Positions 39,201-48,070 of a stretch of 64,000 nt of DNA are shown piece by piece. Both the position numbers and the translations under genes were made by a program. The notes beneath the pieces are model-generated. The model was given only the letters and a program-made list of their open reading frames with translations. It was not told the DNA's origin and ran no database searches. Every line of letters begins with the position of its first letter. Within the stretch, counting starts at the first letter, position 1. Source of the stretch: Eubacteriaceae bacterium Marseille-Q4139 (GTDB taxonomy: Bacteria; Bacillota; Clostridia; Lachnospirales; Lachnospiraceae); NCBI GenBank assembly GCA_018223415.1, contig JAGTTQ010000001.1:304153-368152 (forward strand), read 5' to 3'.

Positions 39201-39805
39201 TAGGTTTTCTTTGCCGACGAAAGCGTCAGCTCGATGGGCTCTTTCACACCCAGTGCCAGGAAAAATTCTTCCAGGGCATTCTGCCTGTTCCCATGGCCCT
39301 TAAGCCCTTCATAGACAGCCCGCACATGCATGTCCCTAAGAAACGGTGCCTCAATAAAGTCCCGGTATTCCATGAGCCGCAGGGCCAGCTCCATGTCCTT
39401 TTTCGCCAGCTCCACAAAGTCTTCCACCGTGTCAAGCTGGTTTAAAACCTGAACGGAAGCCGTCATCTGCACATGGAAAAGGAAGGGGACTTCCAGCTCT
39501 CCCCCGTTTGTCACCAGATAGATGGAGCCCTTGATTTCGTCCCCGTTTTCACACCAGGAGGTGTCCACCTCGTAGGTAATGTGGTTTCTGAGGCCGCCGA
39601 AGGCGCTGTTTAAAATCCGCACCCTGGCGCTGTCCGAATAGGCCAGGCCCTTGATATAAAGATTGTTTTCGCTGGACAGGTACAGTTCTCTTTTGTATAT
39701 GGTATTGCTGCCAAGCGTCTCCTCCACCATGAGCGGGGACAGGAAAAGCTTGGGAAGCTCTGCATCCACAATGCCTCTTGCCAGGCGGTTGATCCGTTCT
39801 CTCAT
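36233..39805 (-). CDS. DUF5717 family protein, 1190 residues
   Basis: A very large soluble protein that I place in DUF5717, known to me only from Lachnospiraceae and relatives. The first 300 residues are beta-rich, like stacked immunoglobulin-type domains (KRELYLSSENNLYIKGLAYS). The middle (about 310-1050) is a long alpha-solenoid of repeated helices. The C-terminal 130 residues are mixed (KIRILPDEEEFHEEEMRMVY) and end TVEELFPLK. There is no signal peptide or membrane helix. The ATG follows AAGGTGATTACTT. It heads a three-gene transcript with the ASKHA-fold and helical-repeat genes. No catalytic motif is visible. Confidence 0.78.
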   Translation of the reverse strand: MRERINRLARGIVDAELPKLFLSPLMVEETLGSNTIYKRELYLSSENNLYIKGLAYSDSARVRILNSAFGGLRNHITYEVDTSWCENGDEIKGSIYLVTNGGELEVPFLFHVQMTASVQVLNQLDTVEDFVELAKKDMELALRLMEYRDFIEAPFLRDMHVRAVYEGLKGHGNRQNALEEFFLALGVKEPIELTLSSAKKTYEMPSETVNDKVVLRKNTWGYIYIEVRADGDFIELPKKVITQADFEDDRFELRYKIHPERLHKGKNLGAIRLLTVHGDTKIRVEAMGGEREKSVLESEISRAGICRYLKERISYESGLYEDALALNRIKKELDAIRGANGKSALLSLLTAENFLLSDRKEQAAELLSDVREEILETREEQKERYFFFKYLEYLLSPQDEAREELLSALHRHQDERENFYLFLLELKLEPERMADGAALYDSLKRHYKMGCHSPFLYAMACRMFEREPELLKAMEGFEIHVLFYGAKHGMVAMETAKQYASLAPAAKFFHRLYYRAMAMLYEKYPEKELLEAVCCLLIKGNCRREECFSWYEKGIEAGISLTRLYEYFLYSLPRDYEKQMPKQVLLYFSYEHSQLDRHSRSVLYKNILTYLKPDSELYRTYERDMEKFAMEQLFESRINSRLAVIYKHMIYKDIIDVQVAKVLPGILKANRISCEDSSMKYVVVLSAGLTGEDAYPLNHGAAYVPLFFDDSVILFQDMYGNRYMDVAYKKEPVLDEPELYERCFEVYPEHPMLRMRACQEILKKDEITGDEALVLQKALDELPLRPLCQQQMLTKIIAYYKHQTQNEDEAMAEQGGTYLLRLDKKKLTRKERVGVCETLISQNYFEEAYEMIREFGEEGIRTKRLLKLCAKMILRQLFDEDELLLHLAFRVFSEEKGDSVILDYLCEHFNGTNGQMYKILTQAIREHVETYDMEERLLAQLLFTGSDTHLDQVFDFYAGRKKTSDAIVKAYFTVKSVNYFLKDIVPGDKVFSYLEGALNASQEIRKVPEIYLLALSKFYAGLPSLDPDQQALCRRIMEILTGNGMLFAYFKKLSKYAELSGDVLDKEIIEYHGSQDVRPVLKIRILPDEEEFHEEEMRMVYKGIYIRQKVLFEGEIMEYEIYEEENGALVKKAGGEIDCKEVPAGDRGNRFSCLNSMSLFLSTKEDAKLKEAMTKYVTDNMTVEELFPLK

Positions 39806-39838
39806 AAGTAATCACCTTAATGTCTTCGTAGTAAAACC

Positions 39839-39847
39839 ATCATACCA
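39839..39847 (-). promoter_or_regulatory. Extended -10 promoter of the DUF5717 cassette
   Basis: TGG-TATGAT on the minus strand (39839-39847), 33 bases before the start codon. The -35 position (GTGTAT) is poor. The remaining intergenic stretch 39848-40017 shows nothing else clear. Confidence 0.4.
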
Positions 39848-40017
39848 CATTTTTCGAGCAAATACACTAAAATTTTGCAGGAGGTGACATTGGAAAAACG
39901 GGGATGGTAAAATTTTCCAAAAACGCCTGTTCCTGGTGTCCTGCCTCTCTTCCTCGGCAGCCGCCTCCCCTCTTGGGGACAGAAATCCGCAGCGCCTCTA
40001 AAAATCCGAAAAAAAGG

Positions 40018-40046
40018 TTGAATCCCGGCGGAAAAACCTGTAAAAT
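40018..40046 (+). promoter_or_regulatory. Sigma-A promoter of the DUF4364 gene
   Basis: Plus strand -35 TTGAAT (40018-40023), 17-base spacer, -10 TAAAAT (40041-40046), 48 bases before the start codon and divergent from the DUF5717 cassette. Confidence 0.6.
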
Positions 40047-40094
40047 GGAACTGCGGCACCGGCCGAGAAGTAGAATGTCAAAGGAGATGTATTT

Positions 40095-40616
40095 ATGCTG
40101 TCGGATCCCATCACCTTATATAAGCTTATGATTCTTTATATGCTGGAGCATGTGAACTTTCCGCTCACAAACTCACAGCTTACGGATTTTTTCCTCGATC
40201 ATGAATACACCACCTATTTTACCCTCCAGCAGGCCATCAACGACCTTCTCGAGGCCGGCCTGATCCGCAAGGAATCCATCCACAACACGTCCCGCTACGA
40301 GATCACCAAAGAGGGGGCCGATACCCTGTCCTTTTTCGGAAGCAATATCTCCTCGGCCATTGTGGAGGACATCGACAACTATCTGAAAGAAAACAAATTC
40401 CGTCTCCGCAGCGAGGTGGGGATCGTCTCCGACTTCTACAAATCCACGGCCCAGGACTACATCGTCCACTGCGAGGTACGCGAGGGAAAGGCCGTTTTAA
40501 TCAACCTGGACGTCTCCGTCCCCGATAAAGAACAGGCCGAAATCATGTGCGGCCACTGGAAAGAGCGGAGCCAGGAAATCTATTCCTATGTGATGAAAAC
40601 ACTGATGAAATCCTAA
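40095..40616 (+). CDS. DUF4364 family winged-helix protein
   Basis: A 173-residue protein of the DUF4364 family. The first 80 residues look like a PadR/MarR-type winged helix (LTNSQLTDFFLDHEYTTYF, then LQQAINDLLEAGLIRKES); the second half is a small ligand- or partner-binding domain. No regulated target is known to me. The ATG follows AAAGGAGATG. It is divergent from the DUF5717 cassette and could regulate it (inference). A small membrane-protein gene follows after 10 bases. Confidence 0.83.
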   Translation: MLSDPITLYKLMILYMLEHVNFPLTNSQLTDFFLDHEYTTYFTLQQAINDLLEAGLIRKESIHNTSRYEITKEGADTLSFFGSNISSAIVEDIDNYLKENKFRLRSEVGIVSDFYKSTAQDYIVHCEVREGKAVLINLDVSVPDKEQAEIMCGHWKERSQEIYSYVMKTLMKS

Positions 40617-40626
40617 GGAGGCGCTT

Positions 40627-40815
40627 ATGGCATCGAAAAAATCGGAGCTCTCCGTTAAAATCCGGCGCATGAAACGGAAGCTGTTTTTCTTTAAGGTGAA
40701 GGTTTTCTCCCTTTTTGTTTTGTCGACGGTAATCTCCTGCCTGGCGTCGGCGATTGTGAAAGAGCTGATTAAGACGCGCGTGCGGGAGGCGGCGGAAGGC
40801 GGGGATATGACATGA
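40627..40815 (+). CDS. Small basic single-pass membrane protein (62 residues)
   Basis: A lysine- and arginine-rich N-terminus (MASKKSELSVKIRRMKRK) is followed by one hydrophobic segment (about residues 19-42) and a short charged tail. It begins 10 bases after the DUF4364 stop with AAGGAGG, so it is co-transcribed. I recognise no family. The layout resembles septum- or cell-wall-associated small proteins only in the most general way. Confidence 0.65.
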   Translation: MASKKSELSVKIRRMKRKLFFFKVKVFSLFVLSTVISCLASAIVKELIKTRVREAAEGGDMT

Positions 40816-40836
40816 ATGTAAATAGGACATTTAAAG

Positions 40837-40861
40837 AGGCAGAGATGATCTGCCTTTTTTT
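40837..40861 (+). terminator. Terminator of the DUF4364 operon
   Basis: A perfect 7-bp stem AGGCAGA/TCTGCCT with a 5-base loop is followed by seven T, 22 bases after the small-protein stop. Confidence 0.85.
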
Positions 40862-40902
40862 ATTTCATGTGAAGGTTTGAGACGAATTAACGCATCAAAT
40901 CA

Positions 40903-40938
40903 AAGGAAACAAAACGGGCAGAAATGAAATGTTTCCTT
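40903..40938. promoter_or_regulatory. Candidate operator of the XRE regulator
   Basis: AAGGAAACA (40903-40911) and TGTTTCCTT (40930-40938) form a perfect 9-bp inverted repeat with an 18-base spacer. It lies just upstream of a -10 box TATAAT near 40965 and 60 bases before the regulator start, as expected for an autoregulatory site. Confidence 0.4.
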
Positions 40939-40997
40939 GGTAGATTTTCTTCCGCATTTCCATTATAATTCTAACAAAAATGCAGGAGGCAATAGCA

Positions 40998-41450
40998 ATG
41001 GGTTTGGGACGCAATCTTTATAATGCCCGCAAAAAAAGCGGGCTGTCACAGGAAGCAGTTGCTGAAAAATTGGGGGTTAGCAGACAGACGATTTCCAAAT
41101 GTGAACTTGATGAGACTCTTCCAGACATTCGCCAATCAAAAAAATTGTCTAAACTCTACCATCTTACGCTGGATGAGCTGATAGACTTTGATATTGATCA
41201 AAAAGAAATTGAAGAAGCGATTGAAAACATTAGCGAGGAACAACAACGGAAAATCAACTGGACGAGTGTCTGGGGGAAAAAATATCCTGTCCTTACCACT
41301 TACCAGAAAATAGTCGCCGTTGATGATTATGCCGCTAAAATACAGGGACTGCTTGATAGTTTGAAAAAACGCTATGGCTACAATGATTTGGATGCTATGT
41401 TAGTGTTAAAGGATATTTTGGCTCATACATGGAACGGTAAAAATCAGTAA
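40998..41450 (+). CDS. XRE-family helix-turn-helix regulator
   Basis: A 150-residue DNA-binding protein. The Cro/CI-type domain occupies residues 1-65 (LGRNLYNARKKSGLSQEAVA, then LGVSRQTISKCELDETLPDI). The second half is a helical domain I do not recognise. I start at the ATG at 40998 because GGAGG precedes it; an in-frame ATG six codons earlier lacks a signal. Its coding sequence is visibly richer in A and T than its neighbours (AAA, GAT, TTG codons), which hints at recent acquisition. It stands alone between terminators. Confidence 0.88.
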   Translation: MGLGRNLYNARKKSGLSQEAVAEKLGVSRQTISKCELDETLPDIRQSKKLSKLYHLTLDELIDFDIDQKEIEEAIENISEEQQRKINWTSVWGKKYPVLTTYQKIVAVDDYAAKIQGLLDSLKKRYGYNDLDAMLVLKDILAHTWNGKNQ

Positions 41451-41484
41451 GGTCAGAGTATTTGGCACCCTTTTTTTCCGAACC

Positions 41485-41534
41485 AAAAAAGAGCTGCTGC
41501 TCCATAGCAAACGTCTATTTTGCAGCGGCTCTTT
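41485..41534 (-). terminator. Bidirectional terminator between the XRE gene and ysxC
   Basis: AAAGAGC-T-GCTGC pairs with GCAGC-G-GCTCTTT across a long loop. The minus strand has a run of six T after the stem, making it a good terminator for ysxC; the plus strand ends in CTTTCCTTT, weaker for the convergent XRE gene. Confidence 0.75.
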
Positions 41535-41537
41535 CCT

Positions 41538-42125
41538 TTAATCCCCGCATATCCCCTCAATATACTCCCATATCTCTTCCCTGCCCTGCTTCGACAGCGC
41601 AGAAAACGGGAACACCAGATCCTCTGTGGTAAGCCCGAGCCCGTCTCTTAAAAGCTTCACCTGCTTCTTCACCTGGCTGCGGTTAATTTTGTCAAGCTTC
41701 GTGGCGATGATGACCGGCCGGAAGCCCTGGCTCACGATCCACTCATACATGAGCTTGTCGTTGGCCGACGGCTCATGGCGGATGTCGAGAAGCAGGAAGA
41801 CGCACCTTAACATCTTCGACTTGTGGAGATAATTTTCAATCATCTTCCCCCACTTCGCCTTCTCCGCCTGGGACACCTTCGCGTAGCCGTAACCCGGCAG
41901 ATCCACGTAATAAAGCGCCTGGTTGATATTATAAAAGTTGATGGTCTGCGTCTTTCCCGGCTGTGCCGACGTCCGCGCCAGGGACTTCCGGTTCATTAAC
42001 GCATTGATTAACGATGATTTCCCCACATTGGATTTTCCGGCAAAAGCAATCTCCGGCAGCGTATTCTCCGGCAGCTTGCTGGTAACGCCGCAGACGGTCT
42101 CCAGCTCCACATGTTTAATAATCAT
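41538..42125 (-). CDS. ysxC: Ribosome biogenesis GTP-binding protein YsxC/EngB
   Basis: A 195-residue GTPase needed for assembly of the large ribosomal subunit. G1 is AGKSNVGKSSLINA, G3 VDLPGYGYAKVS, G4 ATKLDK. Length is typical. It follows lon by 68 bases at the end of the tig-clpP-clpX-lon-ysxC series, the usual firmicute order. Confidence 0.95.
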   Translation of the reverse strand: MIIKHVELETVCGVTSKLPENTLPEIAFAGKSNVGKSSLINALMNRKSLARTSAQPGKTQTINFYNINQALYYVDLPGYGYAKVSQAEKAKWGKMIENYLHKSKMLRCVFLLLDIRHEPSANDKLMYEWIVSQGFRPVIIATKLDKINRSQVKKQVKLLRDGLGLTTEDLVFPFSALSKQGREEIWEYIEGICGD

Positions 42126-42193
42126 GGCATTTCCTTTCTATCCCCGTCCGGCAGGCGGGGAAATGCTCCCGACGCCTGCCGGACGGATCCGTT

Positions 42194-44509
42194 CTATTCT
42201 GCTAACGCCGCAGCCAGCACGTCATCCATGGTTTTCACATAGACAATCTCCAGGCCTTTCGTGATCTCCTTCGAGAGCTCCGCAATGTCCGGCCGGTTCT
42301 TATCCGGGACGAGGACGGTCTTCATATGGGCCATCTTCGCCGCCAGCGTCTTTTCCTTGAGGCCGCCAATGGGCAGCACGCGCCCGCGGAGCGTAATCTC
42401 CCCGGTCATGGCGACGCTTGCCTTCACCTTTTTCCCAATAATCGCCGACAGCATGGCCGTCGCCATGGTGATGCCGGCCGACGGGCCGTCCTTGGGAACG
42501 GCGCCCTCCGGGATATGAAGGTGGATGTCATGGGTGTCGAAATAGTCCTTTGCGATGTCATAGGACTCGCTGACTGAGCGTACATACGTTAAAGCGATTT
42601 GAGCCGACTCCTTCATGACGTCTCCCATCTGGCCCGTCATCTGGAGCTTTCCGCTTCCCGGCATCACATTGACCTCGATCTGGAGCGTATCGCCGCCGAC
42701 GCTTGTCCATGCAAGGCCGCGGACGATGCCCACTTCGTCCTCCTCGTTGGCATCCTCGAAGGTAATCTTTTCCTTCCCCAGGTATTTCTCCAGGTTCGCT
42801 TCGGTCACACGGATGGATTCCCTCTTATTTTCCAGGAATTCCCTGGCCGCCTTCCGGCAGATCTCCCCGATCCGGCGTTCCAGGTTCCGGACGCCTGCCT
42901 CTCTGGTGTAGTTGTGGATAATCTTTTCCAGGGCCTTGTCGCTGATGACAAGCTGTTCCTCCGTAAGGCCGTTTCGCTCCAGCTGCTTCGTGACGAGATA
43001 ATTCCTTGCGATATGGAACTTCTCATTTTCCGTATAGCTGGAAACCTCGATGACCTCCATACGGTCAAGAAGCGGCCCCGGGATCGTCTGGGTCGTGTTG
43101 GCCGTGGCGATAAACAGCACATTGGAAAGGTCAATGGGGATTTCCACATAGTGATCGCGGAACTTCATGTTCTGCTCCCCGTCAAGAACCTCCAAAAGGG
43201 CAGACGACGTATCGCCCTTATAGTCGTTTGAAACCTTGTCCACCTCGTCAAGAAGCATTAACGGGTTCGCCACGCCGGCCTGCCTGAGCCCCTCGGCAAT
43301 CCGGCCCGGCATGGAGCCCACATACGTCTTCCTGTGGCCGCGGATCTCCGCCTCGTCGCGGACGCCGCCCAGGCTGATGCGGACATATTTCTTATTCAGC
43401 GCCCTGGCAACCGACCTGGCGATGGACGTCTTTCCCGTTCCCGGCGGCCCCACGAGGCAGAGGATCGGGCTTGTCCCCTTCTTCGTGAGCACGCGGACAG
43501 CCAGATATTCCAACACCCGTTCCTTCACCTTTTCCAAGCCGTAATGGTCTTCCTCCAGGATCTCCTTCGCGTGTGTGATGTCCTGGTTGTCCTTGGACAC
43601 CTTTTTCCACGGCAGCTCCAGCACGGTCTCGATGTATGTACGCAGCACATTGGCCTCCTGGCTCCCGCCCGGCATAATCTTAAACCGCATGATCTCCTTC
43701 TTGATCTTTTCCTTCGTCTCCTTGTCGGCCTTTAAAGCTTCAAGCTGCTTTAAATACTCGTCGGCGTCGGAGCCGGTGTAGTCCTCGCCCAGCTCCTCCT
43801 GGATGACCTTCAATTCCTCCCTCAGGATATAATCCTTCTGGTTCTTGTCAATGTTGGCCTTTACCTTCGCCTGGTATTCCCTCTTGATGCGGATGATCTC
43901 GATTTCCCTCATCAGATAGTAAACGACCCGCTCATAGAGATAGCTGATGTTCCCGCACTCCAAAAGCTCCTGCCTGACCTGATAATCCCAGGGGAACACG
44001 CTGGCCGTCTGAAGAAGCAGCTCCTCCAGGCCGTTGATGGCAAGAAGCCCGCCAAGGAACTCCTTTGCCGCCTGGGGATTGGCGTTTCCGTACTCCTCAA
44101 GCTTCTCCTTCACGACGCGGGCCATGGCCTCACAGATGGTATCTCCAAGGTTTTCCTTATCAAGCGGCGCTTCTGCCGCCTCAGCCACCAGCGCCGGCTC
44201 CTCCTCGGTCAGGTTCAAAAGCTCTGCCCTTAAAAGCCCCTCGACCATCACGCGGATAACGCCGCCCGGCATCTTCACAAGCTGCTTGATCTGTGCAATC
44301 GTGCCGATCTGGAACAGGCCGGCAATGTCCGGTTCCTCTTCCTCCATATGCCGCTGCGTCACGAGGAACACCTTCTGCTCCCCAACCATGGCTTTCTCCA
44401 CGGCACTCACGGATCTGTCCCTGCTGATATCAAAATGCTGGATCATGCCTGGAAGCACCGTAAGCCCGCGCAGCGCAATGGCCGGCAATGTAATCACTTT
44501 ATTCTCCAT
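42194..44509 (-). CDS. lon: ATP-dependent protease Lon
   Basis: A 771-residue cytoplasmic serine protease of the AAA+ class that degrades damaged and regulatory proteins. An N-terminal substrate domain ([18 protein letters not shown]) is followed by Walker [10 protein letters not shown] and the catalytic serine in [15 protein letters not shown], with the lysine of the dyad downstream (LTVLP... not involved). I start at the ATG at 44507-44509 behind GAGGAGAAAGC; the frame continues upstream 22 codons without a signal and into the clpX terminator. The length fits family LonA. Confidence 0.95.
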   Translation of the reverse strand: MENKVITLPAIALRGLTVLPGMIQHFDISRDRSVSAVEKAMVGEQKVFLVTQRHMEEEEPDIAGLFQIGTIAQIKQLVKMPGGVIRVMVEGLLRAELLNLTEEEPALVAEAAEAPLDKENLGDTICEAMARVVKEKLEEYGNANPQAAKEFLGGLLAINGLEELLLQTASVFPWDYQVRQELLECGNISYLYERVVYYLMREIEIIRIKREYQAKVKANIDKNQKDYILREELKVIQEELGEDYTGSDADEYLKQLEALKADKETKEKIKKEIMRFKIMPGGSQEANVLRTYIETVLELPWKKVSKDNQDITHAKEILEEDHYGLEKVKERVLEYLAVRVLTKKGTSPILCLVGPPGTGKTSIARSVARALNKKYVRISLGGVRDEAEIRGHRKTYVGSMPGRIAEGLRQAGVANPLMLLDEVDKVSNDYKGDTSSALLEVLDGEQNMKFRDHYVEIPIDLSNVLFIATANTTQTIPGPLLDRMEVIEVSSYTENEKFHIARNYLVTKQLERNGLTEEQLVISDKALEKIIHNYTREAGVRNLERRIGEICRKAAREFLENKRESIRVTEANLEKYLGKEKITFEDANEEDEVGIVRGLAWTSVGGDTLQIEVNVMPGSGKLQMTGQMGDVMKESAQIALTYVRSVSESYDIAKDYFDTHDIHLHIPEGAVPKDGPSAGITMATAMLSAIIGKKVKASVAMTGEITLRGRVLPIGGLKEKTLAAKMAHMKTVLVPDKNRPDIAELSKEITKGLEIVYVKTMDDVLAAALAE

Positions 44510-44572
44510 GCTTTCTCCTCTTTCGATTCTCCCGGCGGGCATTCCGGGAAACGCCTGCGCCCTCACATGCTG

Positions 44573-44607
44573 CAAAAGGGGCTGCTGTAACCTTCGCAGC
44601 AGCCCCT
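44573..44607 (-). terminator. Terminator between clpX and lon
   Basis: A perfect 11-bp stem (AGGGGCTGCTG with CAGCAGCCCCT) with a 9-base loop is followed by four T on the minus strand, seven bases after the clpX stop. The short T run suggests partial read-through into lon. Confidence 0.65.
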
Positions 44608-44613
44608 CACCTC

Positions 44614-45912
44614 TCAGGCGCTTTCGCCCTTGCTGTCCTTCCTGGAACGGCCAAGAAACGCCTTCCTCGGAACAGCCACATCCCGGTACACGATTTCCGG
44701 AGTCCCTTTTCCTTCCACCGCGTCCTTCGTAACCGTACAGATTCCCACATTGGAATCCGACGGGATTTCATACATCATATCCATCATCACCGATTCCATG
44801 ATGGCCCTTAAGCCCCTGGCTCCGGTTTTCCGCTCCACCGCCATATGGGCAATGGCACGGACGGCTTCCTGTGTGAACTCCAGCTTCACGTCCTCGATCT
44901 CAAACAGCTTCTGGTACTGCTTGACGAGGGCATTCTTCGGCTCCGACAAAATCTTTACCAGCGCCTCTTCATCGAGAAGCTCTAAGGAAACCACCACAGG
45001 CACACGGCCGATAAACTCCGGAATCAGACCGAATTTCGTCAGATCCTCCGGCATTACCTGCTTTAAAAGCTTGCTGATATCAGAATGCTTTTTGTCAATG
45101 ATCTCCGCATTGAAGCCAATGGAACCAGTTTCCAGCCTGGATTCCACGATCCGCTCCAGGCCGTCGAAAGCGCCGCCGCAGATAAACAGGATATTCGTCG
45201 TATCAATGGGGATCAGCTCCTGCTGCGGATGCTTTCTCCCACCCTGGGGCGGGACGTTCGCAACGGTTCCCTCCAGGATCTTAAGAAGGGCCTGCTGGAC
45301 GCCCTCTCCGGAAACATCCCTCGTGATGGAGACGTTCTCGGACTTTTTCGTGATCTTGTCGATCTCGTCGATATAGATGATGCCGTACTCCGCACGGCTC
45401 ACATCATTGTCTGCCGCCTGGATCAGCTTTAAGAGGATGTTCTCCACATCCTCGCCCACGTAGCCCGCCTCCGTAAGCGTCGTCGCATCGGCGATGGCAA
45501 ACGGCACGTTTAAAAGCTTCGCAAGCGTCTGTGCAAGATACGTCTTTCCGGAACCTGTCGGCCCGAGCATTAAAATGTTGCTCTTTTGAAGCTCGATCTC
45601 ATTGTCCCGCTTCGACGTAATTCTCTTATAATGATTGTACACGGCCACCGACAGGACTTTTTTTGCTTCCTCCTGTCCGATAACGTATTCGTCAAGAAAC
45701 TCCTTGATCTCCTTCGGCTTTAAAAGATTGATGCCGGAAAAATCGGGAGCCTCTTCCTCTTCGCCGAGCTCCTCCTCCAGGATCTCCCCGCAGAGCTCGA
45801 TGCACTCGTCACAGATAAAAACATTGCCCGTTCCCGCGATCATTTTCCTGACCTGGTCCTGGGTCTTTCCGCAGAAGGAACACCGGATCTTTTCCTCTGG
45901 CCTGACTGGCAT
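44614..45912 (-). CDS. clpX: ClpX, ATP-binding subunit of the Clp protease
   Basis: A 432-residue AAA+ unfoldase feeding substrates to ClpP. The N-terminal zinc domain has C11, C14, C34 and C37 (CSFC and CDEC). Walker A is [15 protein letters not shown], Walker [10 protein letters not shown], and the ClpP-docking IGF-type loop reads [10 protein letters not shown] upstream and IGF-like FGLIP. Starts 32 bases after clpP. Confidence 0.96.
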   Translation of the reverse strand: MPVRPEEKIRCSFCGKTQDQVRKMIAGTGNVFICDECIELCGEILEEELGEEEEAPDFSGINLLKPKEIKEFLDEYVIGQEEAKKVLSVAVYNHYKRITSKRDNEIELQKSNILMLGPTGSGKTYLAQTLAKLLNVPFAIADATTLTEAGYVGEDVENILLKLIQAADNDVSRAEYGIIYIDEIDKITKKSENVSITRDVSGEGVQQALLKILEGTVANVPPQGGRKHPQQELIPIDTTNILFICGGAFDGLERIVESRLETGSIGFNAEIIDKKHSDISKLLKQVMPEDLTKFGLIPEFIGRVPVVVSLELLDEEALVKILSEPKNALVKQYQKLFEIEDVKLEFTQEAVRAIAHMAVERKTGARGLRAIMESVMMDMMYEIPSDSNVGICTVTKDAVEGKGTPEIVYRDVAVPRKAFLGRSRKDSKGESA

Positions 45913-45944
45913 AGCTGCACCTCGATTCTGAATCTATTGGCCGA

Positions 45945-46526
45945 TCAATGGCCGGTTATCACGCGGTCGATCAGCCCATACTTTACAGCCTCCTGGGCCG
46001 TCATATAATTGTCTCTCTCCGTATCCCGCTCAATGACCTCAAGCGGCTGCCCTGTGTTGGCTGCCAGGATTTCATTGAGCTTTCTCTTCGTCTTTAAAAT
46101 CTGCTCTGCCACAATGTTGATGTCCGTGGCCTGGCCCTGGGCGCCGCCGGAGGGCTGATGGATCATGATTTCCGCATTTGGGAGCGCAAACCGTTTTCCC
46201 TTCGTTCCGCCTGCCAAAAGGAATGCACCCATGCTGGCTGCCATGCCGATGCAGATGGTGGACACGTCGCACTTGATATAGTTCATCGTGTCGTAAATTG
46301 CCATTCCGGACGTCACAACGCCGCCCGGGCTGTTGATATAAAGGTTGATGTCCTTATTTGGATCCTCAGACTCCAAAAACAGAAGCTGCGCCACCACAAG
46401 GCTGGCGGTCACTTCGTTGACCTCCTCGCCGAGGAAAATAATCCGCTCCTTGAGAAGTCTGGAATAGATGTCATAAGAGCGCTCGCCTCTGCTGGTCTGT
46501 TCAATGACATAAGGTACTAAACTCAT
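45945..46526 (-). CDS. clpP: ClpP, proteolytic subunit of the Clp protease
   Basis: A 193-residue serine peptidase forming the barrel of ClpXP. The catalytic serine is S98 in [10 protein letters not shown] and the histidine H123 in MIHQPSGG; the aspartate lies in the [10 protein letters not shown] region. Length and start ([11 protein letters not shown]) are typical. It is followed after 32 bases by clpX. Confidence 0.96.
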   Translation of the reverse strand: MSLVPYVIEQTSRGERSYDIYSRLLKERIIFLGEEVNEVTASLVVAQLLFLESEDPNKDINLYINSPGGVVTSGMAIYDTMNYIKCDVSTICIGMAASMGAFLLAGGTKGKRFALPNAEIMIHQPSGGAQGQATDINIVAEQILKTKRKLNEILAANTGQPLEVIERDTERDNYMTAQEAVKYGLIDRVITGH

Positions 46527-46558
46527 CGTCCTGCCTCCCGTCTTTCCTACACTTGATT

Positions 46559-46595
46559 GGGGATTGCCGCAAAATTTCCAATCGCAGCAACCCCC
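46559..46595 (-). other. Intercistronic stem-loop between tig and clpP
   Basis: GGGGGTTGC pairs with GCAATCCCC (one G-U pair) on the minus strand with a 19-base loop. There is no T run after it, so it probably affects mRNA processing or partial termination between tig and clpP. Confidence 0.45.
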
Positions 46596-46649
46596 TTGCT
46601 TTTCTCATCTGTTCATTTCAAACGAAGGCTTTGCAGAAAGGGCCGGTTC

Positions 46650-47939
46650 TTAGTCTACCAGCTTCGCCTCTGCTACCAGGAAGTCGATGGCCTCCTGAAC
46701 GGCCAGGTCTTCCTTCATCTGAGCAATCTGCTCCTCGCCGAGCATGTTCTTCACCTGCTCTGCCTCCATCTTGTAAGCGTCTGCCATCTTCTTGATCTGC
46801 TCTTCTACCGCATCGTCGCTGGCCTGGATGTTCTCAGCCTTTACGACTGCCTCAAGAACGAGTCTCGTCTCGATTCTCTTTACGGCCTGCGGCTTCATCT
46901 GCTCGCCGATCTTCTCGACGGTCAGTCCTGTGTACTCCAGATACTGCTTGAAGGAAAGGCCCTGGCTCTCGAGCCGGCGCGCATAGTCGTTCACCATGGC
47001 GTTTACCTGCTCCTCAACCATCTGATCCGGGATCTCCATGGAAGCGTTCTCCACAACCTTGTCGACAACGCGGTTCTCGTTCTCGGTCGCGGCTGCTCTC
47101 TGCTTCTCCTTGGAAAGTTTTTCCCTTAAATCCTTCTTATATTCCTCAAGCGTATCGAAATCGGAAACTTCGCTTGCAAACTCATCGTTTACTTCCGGAA
47201 GCTCCTTTCTCTGGATCTCCTTGATCGTTACTTTAAATACGGCCGGCTTGCCCTTTAAGTCTTCTACATGGTAGTTCTCCGGGAAGGTCACGTTTACTTC
47301 GCACTCCTCGCCGGTCTTCTTTCCGATGAGCTGCTCCTCAAAGGTGTCGATGAACGTATGGGAACCGATCACAAGCGGGTAATCCTCAGACTTGCCGCCG
47401 TCGAATCTCTTTCCGTCCACATAGCCGTCGAAGTCGATGGTTACATGATCCTTATCCTCAACGCCTCTGTCCTCAACAGTAATCAGGCGGGAATTTTTCT
47501 CGCGGACACTGTTGATTTCGCTCTCGATATCCTCATCCAGGACGTCTGCCTTCACTCTCTGAACCTCAACGCCCTTGTACTCGCCGAGGGTTACTTCCGG
47601 CTTAACAGCAACGACTGCGCTGTAAACAACCGGCTTTCCGTCTTCCAGCTCATCGACGCTGATGGACGGACGGGAAACGATCTCAAGACCGCTCTCCTCT
47701 GCTGCCTTCGGATATGTGGCATCAATCACTTCATTGACCGCGTCCTCGTAGAATACACCGACGCCGTACATTTTCTTAATCATTTCAAACGGCGCTTTTC
47801 CCTTGCGGAAGCCCGGGATGTTGAATCTTCCCTTGTTCTTCTTGTATGCGTTCTGGATTGCAGCCGCAAACTGCTCTGCCGGCACCTCCACCGTAAGCTT
47901 TGCCGTATTCTTCTCTAATTTTTCCACCTGTAAACTCAT
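46650..47939 (-). CDS. tig: Trigger factor
   Basis: A 429-residue ribosome-bound chaperone and prolyl isomerase. The ribosome-docking motif FNIPGFRKGKAPFEMIKK (about 37-54), a central FKBP-type isomerase domain (DFDGYVDGKRFDGGKSEDYP) and the long helical C-terminal arm are all present. The ATG follows AAGGAGG. It opens the tig-clpP-clpX-lon-ysxC series. Confidence 0.95.
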   Translation of the reverse strand: MSLQVEKLEKNTAKLTVEVPAEQFAAAIQNAYKKNKGRFNIPGFRKGKAPFEMIKKMYGVGVFYEDAVNEVIDATYPKAAEESGLEIVSRPSISVDELEDGKPVVYSAVVAVKPEVTLGEYKGVEVQRVKADVLDEDIESEINSVREKNSRLITVEDRGVEDKDHVTIDFDGYVDGKRFDGGKSEDYPLVIGSHTFIDTFEEQLIGKKTGEECEVNVTFPENYHVEDLKGKPAVFKVTIKEIQRKELPEVNDEFASEVSDFDTLEEYKKDLREKLSKEKQRAAATENENRVVDKVVENASMEIPDQMVEEQVNAMVNDYARRLESQGLSFKQYLEYTGLTVEKIGEQMKPQAVKRIETRLVLEAVVKAENIQASDDAVEEQIKKMADAYKMEAEQVKNMLGEEQIAQMKEDLAVQEAIDFLVAEAKLVD

Positions 47940-48038
47940 TGTATGGGTTCCTCCTTAAATATATCTGTATCGGACATGCCTGCATATCCGTGCAAATTCG
48001 TAACAACCATTCGGCAAGGCGTTACACTTCAATTTAGC

Positions 48039-48047
48039 ATTATATCA
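48039..48047 (-). promoter_or_regulatory. Extended -10 promoter of tig
   Basis: TGA-TATAAT on the minus strand (48039-48047), about 100 bases before the tig start codon. The -35 region is poor. Confidence 0.4.
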
Positions 48048-48070
48048 TAAGGGCCGCGGAAATACCAGCA

